Source of the DNA: JAYWDA01 sp043747555
GTDB lineage: Bacteria; Bdellovibrionota; Bdellovibrionia; Bdellovibrionales; Bdellovibrionaceae
DNA: 64,000 nucleotides
Assembly (NCBI GenBank): GCA_043747555.1
Contig: JAYTOY010000052.1
Coordinates: 1-64,000 of the forward strand
Reading direction: 5' to 3'
Part shown: one piece after another, positions 1 to 10,000 of the stretch
Numbering within the stretch: the first letter of the stretch is position 1
Layout of the letters: every line of letters starts with the position of its first letter
Made by a program: the position numbers and the translations under genes
The notes under the pieces: generated by a model
The model's database searches: none
Seen by the model: only the letters and a program-made list of their open reading frames with translations
What the model was told of the DNA's origin: nothing

Positions 1-1
1 A

Positions 2-20
2 CGAATTCCTATGGAATTCG
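2..20. repeat. 19-bp inverted repeat at left edge
   Basis: Perfect arms CGAATTCC and GGAATTCG are separated by TAT. There is no T-run behind it, so it does not look like an intrinsic terminator. It lies inside the possible C-terminal coding tail described for the same place. Confidence 0.5.
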
Positions 21-100
21 TAAGGTCGCAAGGAGAAGGCAAGCATCTAGAAAAACTGATCTTTTTCGACGCGCGAGTTAATCCAAGCACACTTAAGTGA
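2..100 (+). CDS. C-terminal end of a gene entering from the left edge (uncertain)
   Basis: Reading frame 2 is open from the window edge to a TGA at about 98-100 and gives 32 residues of balanced composition ending in NPSTLK. The product cannot be recognised from this tail. Frame 1 is also open for 26 codons but gives a very basic, less protein-like tail. If real, the gene converges on the hybrid kinase gene, with its stop about 15 bases from that gene's stop. The sequence left of the window would settle it. Confidence 0.35.
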   Translation, partial: RIPMEFVRSQGEGKHLEKLIFFDARVNPSTLK

Positions 101-115
101 GGCAGTTTCTTAACC

Positions 116-1765
116 TTATACAATTTGTGCAAGTCGTTTATCTATTGACGGGGGATTTTCTGTCGTTGGAATGTAGCGCGACAAGACCTCAATTAACAAA
201 TTCCTTTGAATTGGCTTAGTTAAATAATCGGTGAATCCAGAGGCTAAGCCTTTCACACGCTCTTCCTTCATCGCATGAGCTGTGAGTGCAATGATCGGCG
301 TCATGTAATGACCCTCCCGAAGTTTTTTTGTGGCCTCATGACCATCAAGAATTGGCATTTGAATATCCATTAGCACAACATCAAAATTTCCAGCTAAGGC
401 TTTTGTGACTCCTTGGAACCCGTCGGAGGCTGTCGTGACGACAGCTCCTACTTTGTGTAAATAAGTAGTGATCAGCATCTGATTGTCCATGGAGTCTTCA
501 ACTAAGAGGACTTTTAATTGATGCAGACTTTGGCAGCTGGGGCTCACTCTAAAGGGTACAGCCTTAAGGACACTGAGCTGACCTAATTCTAAAACCTTGG
601 TCTCTAAAACAGATGGAGCTTTTAATTCAATTTGAAAAGTGCTGCCCAGACCATCCGTACTTTTTAACAGTTCTAATTTTCCATCCAAGGCCTCAGCCAA
701 TCGTTTTGAAAGGATCAAACCCAATCCAGTGCCCCCAAATTTGCGTGTTGTCGACGGATCGGCCTGAGCAAAAGGCTGAAACAGCTTGGCGACTTGATCA
801 GTTGAAATTCCAACGCCCGTGTCTTTGATGGTCAGCTTTAAAATTGGCTCTGCAAAAGAAACTTTCAGCTCAACGTAGCCTTTTTCTGTGAACTTGACGG
901 CATTGCCAACAATATTGCTTATAATTTGACGAAGCCTTACTGGGTCAGAGACGACGAACTCAGGGGTCGGTGTGTCGGTTTTAAAATGAAACTCGATGCC
1001 TTTTTCCTTGGCCCTAAAAGTCATTAAGGAAGTTAAATCTTGCAGCATTTCAGTCAGTGAAAAATTAATTTTTTCAATCAACATTTTGCCGGCTTCAACC
1101 TTAGACAAATCCAAGATATCGTCAATTAAACTCAGAAGTTGTTGGGAATTGCGTTCGACGATAATAATGTAATTTCCCTTTTCTTCATCGGTGCAGACGG
1201 GGTTTTTCAAAAGATCTAGGAAACCTAAAATAGCACCTAGTGGCGTTCTAATTTCATGGGACATATTTGCAAGAAACTGAGTTTTTGAGTTATTGGCTTT
1301 TTCAGCTTCCTCTTTTGAGTAGTTCAGATCGGCAGCAAGTCGGGTGATTGTTTCAAGCTGATTTTTTAATTCCATCTTTTGATGAAAAATCTCAACGAAA
1401 ACATTCACTTTGCTTTTGACAGCGAATGGATCCAGTGGTTTCAGAAGAAAATCCACGGCGCCACTTTCATAACCCTTGAAAGAAAAACCTTGTTCTTTGG
1501 CGGTCGCGGTGACGAAAATAATGGGAATATTTTTAGTTCTATTGGATCCTCGCATCAGTTCGGCCAGCTCAAACCCATTCATCTCTGGCATTTGAACATC
1601 GATAAAACACAGACAGAAGTCATGTTTCATCATCAATTCTAAGGCTAAGTAGCCAGAAAGGGCTTTTAGAATAATGACATCATCTCTTTGTAAAAGTGCA
1701 TTTAAAGCAAAAAGATTTTCTGAAACATCATCAACAATCAGGATCTTAAATTTATCCATCATCAT
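116..1765 (-). CDS. Cytoplasmic hybrid histidine kinase, REC-HisKA-HATPase-REC
   Basis: This is a soluble hybrid sensor kinase with no membrane segment. An N-terminal receiver has the phospho-acceptor Asp in CFIDVQMPEMNG (about residue 56). A coiled linker follows, then a HisKA H-box FLANMSHEIRTPL (His about 170), a HATPase domain with DTGVGIS and GGTGLGL, and a C-terminal receiver with VVLMDIQMPILDG. A REC at both ends suggests it is controlled by another kinase and passes phosphate onward. I chose the ATG that overlaps the upstream kinase's stop as ATGA; an in-frame TTG lies 12 bases upstream (1777). The neighbouring 3.8-kb kinase is almost certainly co-transcribed and may be its phospho-partner. 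No dedicated output regulator lies nearby. Confidence 0.9.
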   Translation of the reverse strand: MMMDKFKILIVDDVSENLFALNALLQRDDVIILKALSGYLALELMMKHDFCLCFIDVQMPEMNGFELAELMRGSNRTKNIPIIFVTATAKEQGFSFKGYESGAVDFLLKPLDPFAVKSKVNVFVEIFHQKMELKNQLETITRLAADLNYSKEEAEKANNSKTQFLANMSHEIRTPLGAILGFLDLLKNPVCTDEEKGNYIIIVERNSQQLLSLIDDILDLSKVEAGKMLIEKINFSLTEMLQDLTSLMTFRAKEKGIEFHFKTDTPTPEFVVSDPVRLRQIISNIVGNAVKFTEKGYVELKVSFAEPILKLTIKDTGVGISTDQVAKLFQPFAQADPSTTRKFGGTGLGLILSKRLAEALDGKLELLKSTDGLGSTFQIELKAPSVLETKVLELGQLSVLKAVPFRVSPSCQSLHQLKVLLVEDSMDNQMLITTYLHKVGAVVTTASDGFQGVTKALAGNFDVVLMDIQMPILDGHEATKKLREGHYMTPIIALTAHAMKEERVKGLASGFTDYLTKPIQRNLLIEVLSRYIPTTENPPSIDKRLAQIV

Positions 1766-4700
1766 TGGGGCATCCAAACACGAATCAAGGATTGAAGTTT
1801 TTCAAGGTCCACCGGCTTAGACACATAGTCATTGGTTCCCGCATCCAAGCATTTTTCTTGATCATCAACCATAGCTTTTGCAGTGACAGCGATAATGGGC
1901 AGTTTCGAAAATCGCTTTTGCTTCCTAATTCTTCGCGTGGCCTCGTAACCGTCCATCTCAGGCATCATAATATCCATTAATACCAAATCTATCTGTGGCT
2001 CTTGATTCAGTTTATCCAAAGCCTCTTGACCATTTCTTCCAACAAAAATTGTGGCGCCCTTTTGCTCAAGGGCAGAGGTCAATGCAAAAATATTTCTGAT
2101 ATCGTCGTCCACTAAAAGAATTTTCTTTCCTTGAAAAATCTGTTCTCGACTGCGCACAGTCTTAATCATTTGTCGTTGTCCTTGGGACATTTTCGATTCT
2201 GTAAGGTGTAGAATCAGCGCCAGCTCATCAAACAGCATTTCCGGAGACTTGGCTTCTTTCAAGGTCAATAATTTGGATAATTTTTTTAAACTTGTTTTTT
2301 CTGCAAGTGAAGACGAATTTCCTGTGTAGACAATTGTCGGCGGTAGACCTACCGCATTTTCAAGAGTTCCTTTGTCTAAAAAGTCTCCGCTAATAATCAA
2401 TCCATCGAAAAGTTGATCAGAAAGCGCACGAAAGCCATCTTCACTTGAAGAAAATGTAATGAGCTCAAGATCTTCAAATGCCATAAGAATTAGAAGACAG
2501 GATATTTTTTGGTCAGCGTTTTCTAGAACTAACACGCGTTTTGTCTTTTGGGTGAACTTGGCTTCTAATTGGGCAAAAGATTCCTTAAGTTTTTCATAAT
2601 TTAAAGGCTTTAAAATAAAACCGATCGCGCCCATTTGCAGAGTCGGCTTCTTAAAGTCGTCGGCCGACATTGCTATAACGGGAATATGTCTTGTTTTTGA
2701 AAAGCTTTTAAGACGATCAAGCACAGTCAGCCCAAGGTGATCTGGAAGTTTGATGTCTAGTAAAATAGCGTCTGGGTTGTAGGTCAGCGCTAAATCAAAT
2801 CCTTCATCAGCTGCTTGTCCTACAATACATTTAAAATTTAACTCATGGGCCAGGTCAAAGACGACCTTAGAAAATTTCACATCATCTTCGATAACTAGAA
2901 TTGTTCGTCCTGTTGTGGTTAGATCAGCGCGATCATCCACAAAAGGCAAAGGCAGATATTTTTCAATATGTTTATGGGGAATGGGATCTTTCTTAAAATG
3001 TAAATCAGGCAATGGTTCCGGCAGAACAGTGACCTCGTTCAGAGTTTCAGGAAGGACTAAAGTAAAGCGACTGCCTTTTCCAGCGGAACTTTCCACTTCA
3101 ATGCTTCCTCCCAAGAGTTTTGCAAGGTCTCTCGAGATGGAAAGGCCTAAACCCGTTCCGCCATATTTTCTATTTGTCGTGCCATCGGCTTGCCGAAAGG
3201 CTTCGAAAATAATAGCATGCTGCTCTTTTGGAATTCCAATGCCTGAGTCACTGACTTCAAAACCGATGGTTCCTTGCGAATGACTAAATAACCTAATTTT
3301 AACTGAACCAAATTCAGTGAATTTTAAAGCATTTGAAATCAGATTTTTTAAAATCTGATCCAGGCGCTGTCGATCAGTTTGAAATGAAGGTGGCATATCA
3401 CTATCCTGAATCACTTCAAAAATCAGTTTCTTTTCTTGGGCAATCGATTGAAAAGTTTGCTTTAAACCCTCAATGACCTTTGCAAAGACAACTTTTTCGA
3501 CTCGAATATCCAGTTTTCCAGCCTCAACCTTAGATAAATCTAAGATATCGTTAATTAGATTTAACAAATCTTTACTTGAAGAATAAATAGACGCTGCAAA
3601 TTGAATTTGTTCCTCAGTCAGGTTTTCTTTTGTGTTATCCATCAAGAGCTTTGCCAAAATCAGAGAACTATTGAGCGGGGTTCTTAATTCGTGAGACATA
3701 TTGGCTAAAAATTCTGTTTTATACTGACTGGCTCTTTGCACTTCATTGGCTTTTTCTTCCAGTAAGACTTGCGCCTTATTTAAGGCTTCGTTTTGTTTCT
3801 GGACTTTTTTCCGAACTTCCGAAGTATTAATCGCAATTCCAATATTTTCTGAAACATGACTTAGAAATGCGCGCTGATGCTCTGTAAATGGGTGGAGCGA
3901 GCCTAACTCGATCACGCCGGTGACTTCGTTTTCATAAAGAATAGGACATATTAACAAAGACCTAGGGACTAATTCGCCCAGTGCACTTTGGATTTTATTA
4001 AAGTAATAGGCCGGGACATCTTCGATCAGCAGCGAACGCTTTTCTAGGGCTGCTTGGCCAACAAGACCCTCGCCAAAGTCGACGGTTCTTTTAGACTCTT
4101 CGTCTTTTGATAAAGCATAACCACTGACTCTTTGAAGTTTTTTATCATCATACACTAAGTAAAAGGCACCCACTTGAGCATTTGTAAATGGCACTAAATG
4201 GCTTAATATACTTTGACCTAAGCGGGAAATAATCTGTTCGCCGCGCATACTTTCTGAAAGCGCAATTTGCCCGCCGCGCAGATAATCAAGTTCTCGGAAT
4301 TTTTCCCGCAAAGAGGCTTCTGACCTTTTTCGTTCAGAGATATCTCGTTCAGTTGTGGCAATCCCAGTTAATTTTCCTTTGTCGTCAGTTAGCTTTGTAT
4401 TCGTTAGCCAAACGTCGACGATTTTTCCATCTTTAGTTTTTCTTTTGGTTTCAAGATTGGGAACTAACTCTCCACGTTTTAATGAGGCCAGAAATCCGCG
4501 GGCTTCTTCTTGGTACTCTGTGGGAACTGTATCGACAATATTTTTCTTTAAGGCTTCAGCCTCGGAATAGCCATACATTAATTCAGCGCCACGATTCCAA
4601 GCTAGAATATTTCCTTCTAGATCCTGGAAGGTGATGGCGTCATTGGAATCTTGAATAACGGTCGCCATTCGTCGAAATTTTTCTAGAGTTCTTGTTTGTT

Positions 4701-5523
4701 CCGAAATATCACGTTCAGTGGTCGCGATGCCGGTTAATTTTCCTTTATCATCAGTGAGCTTTGTATTGGTCAGCCAAACGTCAACGATGCGGCCATCTTT
4801 AGTTCTGCGCTTAGTCTCTAGGTTGGGGACCAGCTTACCACTTTTTAAGGAGGCCAGAAAGCCTCGAGCCTCCTCTTGATATTCGGCTGGCACAGTATCA
4901 ACGATGTTCATGCTGAGGGCTTCGGCCTCAGAATAGCCATACATCATTTCGGCGCCGCGGTTCCACGCCAAGATATTGCCTTCTAAATCTTGGAAGGTGA
5001 TGGCGTCATTGGAATCTTGAATAACGGTCGCCATTCGGCGAAATTTCTCAAGAGATCCCATTCGTTCTGAAATATCTCGTTCTGTGGTAGCAATCCCCGT
5101 TAATGTGCCCTTATCATCAGTTAATTTTGTATTTGTTAACCAGACGTCGACAATTTTTCCGTCTTTTGTTTTACGTTTTGTTTCTAAGGTTGGAACCAGC
5201 TCGCCGCGTTTTAAGGACGCTAAAAAGGCTCGAGCTTCTTCCTGATATTCGGGCGGAACTGTATCGACAATATTCATCCGAAGGGCTTCGGCTTCCGAAT
5301 AACCATACATTAATTCAGCACCACGATTCCAAGCTAGAATATTTCCTTCTAGATCTTGAAAGGTAATGGCGTCGTTGGAATCTTGAATCACCGTCGCCAT
5401 TCGACGAAATTTTTCCAGGGATCCCATTCCTTCGGCGGCTTCTTTCGGAGCCTTAGCAGATTTGCTAGGGGTTGGTTTAATCAAGGCAGAAGGCTTCTGA
5501 AGTTGGAGCGGTTTCTTTGCCAT
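1762..5523 (-). CDS. Large hybrid histidine kinase with three tandem PAS, GAF, kinase core and three receiver domains
   Basis: A soluble kinase of about 1250 residues. Order: a short basic, Pro-rich N-terminus; three near-identical 122-residue PAS units (about 33-398), each with a PAC-type ERDISE end; a GAF domain (about 410-570); a coiled coil; HisKA with FLANMSHELRTPLNSS; HATPase with DSGIGIP and GGTGLGLS; then three receiver-like domains. The first and last receivers have intact Asp sites (AILLDIKLPD, LVLMDIMMPEMDG). The middle one has lost the acceptor motif (DGLIISGDFLDKG) and looks degenerate. I prefer the ATG at 5523 (MAKKPLQ) over an in-frame GTG at 5574, because GAGA lies upstream of the ATG and the GTG has no ribosome site. 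It overlaps the downstream kinase by an ATGA. Confidence 0.9.
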   Translation of the reverse strand: MAKKPLQLQKPSALIKPTPSKSAKAPKEAAEGMGSLEKFRRMATVIQDSNDAITFQDLEGNILAWNRGAELMYGYSEAEALRMNIVDTVPPEYQEEARAFLASLKRGELVPTLETKRKTKDGKIVDVWLTNTKLTDDKGTLTGIATTERDISERMGSLEKFRRMATVIQDSNDAITFQDLEGNILAWNRGAEMMYGYSEAEALSMNIVDTVPAEYQEEARGFLASLKSGKLVPNLETKRRTKDGRIVDVWLTNTKLTDDKGKLTGIATTERDISEQTRTLEKFRRMATVIQDSNDAITFQDLEGNILAWNRGAELMYGYSEAEALKKNIVDTVPTEYQEEARGFLASLKRGELVPNLETKRKTKDGKIVDVWLTNTKLTDDKGKLTGIATTERDISERKRSEASLREKFRELDYLRGGQIALSESMRGEQIISRLGQSILSHLVPFTNAQVGAFYLVYDDKKLQRVSGYALSKDEESKRTVDFGEGLVGQAALEKRSLLIEDVPAYYFNKIQSALGELVPRSLLICPILYENEVTGVIELGSLHPFTEHQRAFLSHVSENIGIAINTSEVRKKVQKQNEALNKAQVLLEEKANEVQRASQYKTEFLANMSHELRTPLNSSLILAKLLMDNTKENLTEEQIQFAASIYSSSKDLLNLINDILDLSKVEAGKLDIRVEKVVFAKVIEGLKQTFQSIAQEKKLIFEVIQDSDMPPSFQTDRQRLDQILKNLISNALKFTEFGSVKIRLFSHSQGTIGFEVSDSGIGIPKEQHAIIFEAFRQADGTTNRKYGGTGLGLSISRDLAKLLGGSIEVESSAGKGSRFTLVLPETLNEVTVLPEPLPDLHFKKDPIPHKHIEKYLPLPFVDDRADLTTTGRTILVIEDDVKFSKVVFDLAHELNFKCIVGQAADEGFDLALTYNPDAILLDIKLPDHLGLTVLDRLKSFSKTRHIPVIAMSADDFKKPTLQMGAIGFILKPLNYEKLKESFAQLEAKFTQKTKRVLVLENADQKISCLLILMAFEDLELITFSSSEDGFRALSDQLFDGLIISGDFLDKGTLENAVGLPPTIVYTGNSSSLAEKTSLKKLSKLLTLKEAKSPEMLFDELALILHLTESKMSQGQRQMIKTVRSREQIFQGKKILLVDDDIRNIFALTSALEQKGATIFVGRNGQEALDKLNQEPQIDLVLMDIMMPEMDGYEATRRIRKQKRFSKLPIIAVTAKAMVDDQEKCLDAGTNDYVSKPVDLEKLQSLIRVWMPQ
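4330..5427 (-). repeat. Three tandem 366-bp repeats encoding PAS units
   Basis: Units lie at about 5427-5062, 5061-4696 and 4695-4330. The encoded 122-residue blocks differ at only a handful of positions, and stretches of some 40 bases are identical between units (for example around 4631-4672 and 4995-5036). This points to recent tandem duplication or gene conversion inside the kinase gene. Confidence 0.9.
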
Positions 5524-5554
5524 TTTGTTTTCTCGTGATTCTTTAGTATTGAAT

Positions 5555-5568
5555 CGAAAATATTTTCG
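5555..5568. repeat. 14-bp perfect palindrome upstream of the PAS kinase
   Basis: CGAAAATATTTTCG is fully self-complementary and sits about 30 bases upstream of the chosen ATG (5523). It could be an operator for the two-kinase operon. That it would otherwise be coding sequence is a mild argument against the upstream GTG start. Confidence 0.4.
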
Positions 5569-5761
5569 AGTCACAAATTGAATGCTTCTGAAGGGATGTG
5601 GGTGTTGTCGATAACGCTAGGTCATTCAATGAATATTAGCTAATTAAATAAACTGAATTTTAATTGACCCGCGGGTAGGGGCATTTTACCCGCCTAGAAT
5701 GAGCCCATATTCACTGAGAGCTATACAGGGAGTCAGGGCATAAGGTTTTTTCAAAAACCCG

Positions 5762-6631
5762 CTATAAAATATTTTGTTCAAACTTTCTAATAAGGTCAGA
5801 AACATCAATAGGTGATCTTAATAGAAAATTGTGGTCGCCAGGAACTGATTTAAATTCAATATTTTGCTTTTGTTGAATTCGATCTAAATCTCCATTTTTG
5901 GAATAAGCATCTTCTTGGCTTGTGATGAGTAAAATAGGAAGGCTTGACGCCTGCCCTAGAAGCTCAAAAAATCTTTGATTCTCTAAAACATTCTCCAAAG
6001 ACCCTATAAAGCTTTCCCATGTGTGCTTGGTCACATCCATGGCGATGTCGGGTGTTAACTCGGGATCCGATAATTTGATGATGGGATAAAATAAGACGGG
6101 TGCCATCTCATGAATGGCGCAAATAAACTTTCCCCAGGTTTTACTAAACGTCATTCCTACCATAAATTTTGACGATGAGTTTTTCAAATCTTGTTCTAGA
6201 TCATCTTTGGCGGTGACAATGGGTGGATTGATCAACATCAGACCAAGCACTTGGCCTTTCATAGAATTTGCAAGGTTCAAGGCAAGGAGGGCCCCCATTG
6301 AGTGGCCAATAATTATGATTTTCTTATCACCGACGCCAGCATGCTTTAAAGTTTCCAAAAGATAATCAACATGCTCTTGAACGGTGTATTTCAGATAAGG
6401 TTTTGGGGAATCACCGAAACCCAATAAATCCACGGCGATCATTTCATGGTCTGAAGACAATTGATTTTGGATGGATGTCCAATAACGGTGGGAGCCTAGC
6501 AGGCCATGCAAAAAGACCAGGGTGGTGTCTCCCTTGCCAACTTTTTTAAACACTAAAGATTTTTTTTCTAAATCAGATTTTTTTTTCGAATCGATCATCC
6601 AGACCCGCAAAAGAATTATCGTTAAGATCAC
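5762..6631 (-). CDS. Alpha/beta-hydrolase with N-terminal membrane anchor
   Basis: The hydrolase fold is clear: oxyanion-hole motif FLHGLLGS, nucleophile elbow IGHSMGA, an acid region around ITSQEDAYSK, and a catalytic His in GDHNFLL near the end. The substrate is unknown; the family covers esterases, lipases and peptidases. The coordinate given uses an in-frame GTG. The better physical start may be an ATT at about 6670, six bases after a strong GAGGAG, which adds LSLKSKALAISG and completes a basic-then-hydrophobic signal anchor. It directly follows the cupredoxin gene, whose TGA overlaps that ribosome site, so it is probably the last gene of the copper-efflux operon. Its link to copper is inferred from position only. 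Confidence 0.85.
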   Translation of the reverse strand: MILTIILLRVWMIDSKKKSDLEKKSLVFKKVGKGDTTLVFLHGLLGSHRYWTSIQNQLSSDHEMIAVDLLGFGDSPKPYLKYTVQEHVDYLLETLKHAGVGDKKIIIIGHSMGALLALNLANSMKGQVLGLMLINPPIVTAKDDLEQDLKNSSSKFMVGMTFSKTWGKFICAIHEMAPVLFYPIIKLSDPELTPDIAMDVTKHTWESFIGSLENVLENQRFFELLGQASSLPILLITSQEDAYSKNGDLDRIQQKQNIEFKSVPGDHNFLLRSPIDVSDLIRKFEQNIL

Positions 6632-6680
6632 ACCTGAAATAGCTAAAGCTTTGGATTTGAGTGATAAAATAACCGGCTCC

Positions 6681-7010
6681 TCAGTTAATGATCAAATGAC
6701 CTGAAAGCATATCCATCCCACAAGCAAAACGGATATCGCCCTTTTGTAGCACACCGACGTCGATACGGACCTCTTTATTTAACGGCAAATCGGATTTAAT
6801 CTTTTTTTCTTTAATCACCAGCTGTGTCGCACAAGTTTTGTCTGTTTTTCGAACAACGCTTAGGACCACATGGGTGCCAGGTTTGACTTTAATTTCACTA
6901 GGTTCAAAACCTTTTTCTGTCACTGTCAGCGGGACGGTTTGCATTTCCACTTTGGCGTGGGCGAATTGAAAGCATAAAATACAACCTAAGACTAGTAATA
7001 GTTGTTTCAT
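6681..7010 (-). CDS. Periplasmic cupredoxin-like copper-binding protein
   Basis: About 109 residues: a signal peptide (MKQLLLVLGCILCFQFAHA) followed by a single cupredoxin-type beta domain. The features expected of Cupredoxin_1 proteins are visible: GFEPSEIKVKPGT near the start, a Cys in KTCATQL, and a C-terminal FACGMDMLSGH block whose Cys, Met and His are the likely copper ligands. The start is the ATG that overlaps the cusA stop (ATGA), preceded by AAGGAG. Its place right after cusA suggests it holds periplasmic copper or passes it to the efflux pump. Confidence 0.87.
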   Translation of the reverse strand: MKQLLLVLGCILCFQFAHAKVEMQTVPLTVTEKGFEPSEIKVKPGTHVVLSVVRKTDKTCATQLVIKEKKIKSDLPLNKEVRIDVGVLQKGDIRFACGMDMLSGHLIIN

Positions 7011-10000
7011 AAAATCTCCTTTGGGGCGGTTAAAATTTCTTTGGATTTCCAAATATAAAAAATAACTGGATAAATTAGTAGCTCAAGAATGAAAGATGTG
7101 ACAAGGCCACCGATCATTGGAGCTGCAATTCGCTTCATCACATCAGCCCCGGCCCCAGAGGACCACATGATTGGAACTAAGCCCATAAATAAAGCTAAGA
7201 CTGTCATCAGCTTGGGCCTAATCCTGTGAACAGCCCCTTCAATGACTGCATCGTGTAGGTCCTGCAAAGTGCTCATTTGGTTTTTCTTTTTACGCTCATC
7301 ATAGGCAAGATCCAAATACATTAACATAAAGACGCCGGTCTCGGCATCAAGGCCCAGCAGGGCAATCATCCCAACCCAAGCGGCAATTGACATATTGTAA
7401 CCAAGGAAGACCAGGAACCAAACAGCGCCAATCAATGAAAAAGGGACGGCCAATAATACAATGCCAGTCTTAATCCAGGATTTTGTATTAAAGTGCAGCA
7501 GTAGCATAATTAAGATTAAAGTCAGAGGAACAACAAATAAAAGTCTTTCCTTAACTCGTTCCATATTTTCGTACTGTCCGCTCCAAGTTAAAGTATATCC
7601 CGTTGGAAGCTGAATTTTTTCTTGAACAATCTTTTTTGCTTTCTCAACGTAAGACCCTATATCTGTGTGCTCTAAATCAGGATCGATGTAAACGTAACCA
7701 ACCAAAGAAGCGTTTTCGTTTCTGATCATGGAAGCGCCTTCGTTGATTCTTACGTCAGCCACTTCTTTTAACGGCAGTTGTGCCCCCGTCGGAGACGATA
7801 ATAATACCCGGCGAATGCTTTCAAGATCTTGGCGAAAATCTGGCGCCATTCGAACTTGAATCGGGTAGCGCTCACGCCCTAGCAACGCTGTTGAAACGTT
7901 GTCTCCGCCAATGGCAGCCATGGCTTGATCTTGAGCCATTTTTAAAGAGAAGCCGTACTTTTGAAGTTTATTGCGATCAAATTGCACGTCTAAAAAATAG
8001 CCACTGGCAATTCGTTCGGCCACCACGGTTCTGGTTCCTGATATTTCTTTAACGACTTGTTCTACTTGTTGCGCGACTTTTTGAATTGTTTTTAGGTCAT
8101 CACCATAAATCTTAATGCCTAAAGGACTTCTGATGCCGGTGGATAACATATCGATGCGGTTTTTGATGGGCATCGTCCAAATATTAGGCATGCCAATAAA
8201 AATTAATTTCTCATTCATCTCAGAAATCAGTTCCTCTTCGGAGATTCTTGAAGACCAAAGCCAAGAGTGCCAGGAATCTTTTTTCCGCCAATGGTCCTTA
8301 TTTTTCAGAACAATCGTCGTTTCGATCATTGAAAGGGGTGCAATATCCGTCGAAGTTTCAGCCCGGCCCGCTTTTCCAAAGACAGTTTCCACCTCCGGAA
8401 AGGTTTTTAGAATTTGATCCTGTAAAGTGACCACTCTTTGCGCTTCGGTGATGGAAATTCCCGGAAATGCCGTGGGCATATAAAGAAGGCTGCCCTCATG
8501 CAAAGTCGGCATAAACTCAGATCCTAACATCATAAAGCCAGGAATGATCGATAAGACCGCCACCGCAGAAAAGCTTAAGACAGTTTTCTTTCGCATTAAA
8601 ACCCAATGTAGAACGGGCTCATAAACCGCAAAAAGCCTTCGACTGATAGGATGCTTGTGTTCAGAGTAATATTTTCCAACAAGAAGTTTATTGCCAAGGC
8701 TGTTGAGCCATAACCTTGGGCCTTTAAACTCGTCGGCTCTGGCAAAGAGCATTCTCATGGCGGGATCTAAAGTGATCGCCAGAAGGGCCGCAATAAACAT
8801 TGTTAGATTTTTTGATAAAGCGAGCGGACGGAAAAGTCGGCCCTCTTGATCGACAAGTACAAAAATTGGAATAAAAGACACGGCGATCACTAGAAGCGAG
8901 AAAAAAACAGCTGGTCCAACTTCTTTGAGTGCTTCAAGGCGAACAGTAAAAAAGTCTTCTTTTCGGCCGGTCTCATCCCAGTGCTGAATTTTTCGGTAGG
9001 CATTTTCAACTTCAACAATAGCACCATCCACCAGCACTCCGATTGAAATAGCAATGCCGGCTAAAGACATAATATTTGAACTTTGACCCAATAAGACAAG
9101 AGGAATAAATGCCAGCAAAACGGCGACAGGAATCGTCACAATCGGAACAATGGCTGAAGGAATATGCCAAAGAAAAATAAGAATCACCAGGCTTACGATA
9201 ATAAGTTCTTCGATCAACGTGCCCTTTAATGTTTCAATCGCTCGGTGAATTAAATCTGAACGATCGTAGACCGGCTTAATTTTAACGCCGTCTGGAAGTG
9301 ACCTTTGAATGTCCTGAAGTTTATTTTTAACTCTTGCTATCACGGTTGGCGCATCTTCGCCTTGTCTCATAACGATGATTCCGCCGGACGTATCGCCCAG
9401 GCCATCCAAATCTGTAACTCCTCGTCGCATTTCTGGACCGATCGATACGGTGGCGACTTGCTTTAATAAAATCGGCGCGCGGCTTTTTTCAGGATAAGTG
9501 ACAACTGCATTTTCAATATCTTCAGGCTTGGAGATCAGACCTTGGGAGCGAACCATGGCTTCTGTGCCCGAAAATTCGATGACTCGGCCGCCGCCTTCTT
9601 GATTGGTATCACGGACGGCATCCATCACTTGTGGAAGGGTGACCTGCAGTTGTTCAAGTTTTCTGGGGTCAACACGCACTTGGAATTGTTTAACAAAGCC
9701 GCCCACACTTGCGACTTCAGCGACGCCCGGAACGGACTGCAGTTGATAGCGGAGCGTCCAATCCTGCAGCGATCTTAAATCGGCTGAATTTAATTTTTTG
9801 GATTCATCCACCAGTGCATATTGATAGACCCAACCCACGCTGGTGGCATCGGGTCCTAATTCAGTTTTTACACCACTTGGGAGCTGGGCAGAAATCCTAC
9901 TTAAATATTCCACAACGCGACTGCGGGCCCAATAAAGATCGGTGCCATCTTCAAAAATAACATAAACATACGAATAGCCGTAATCAGAAAAACCTCGCAC

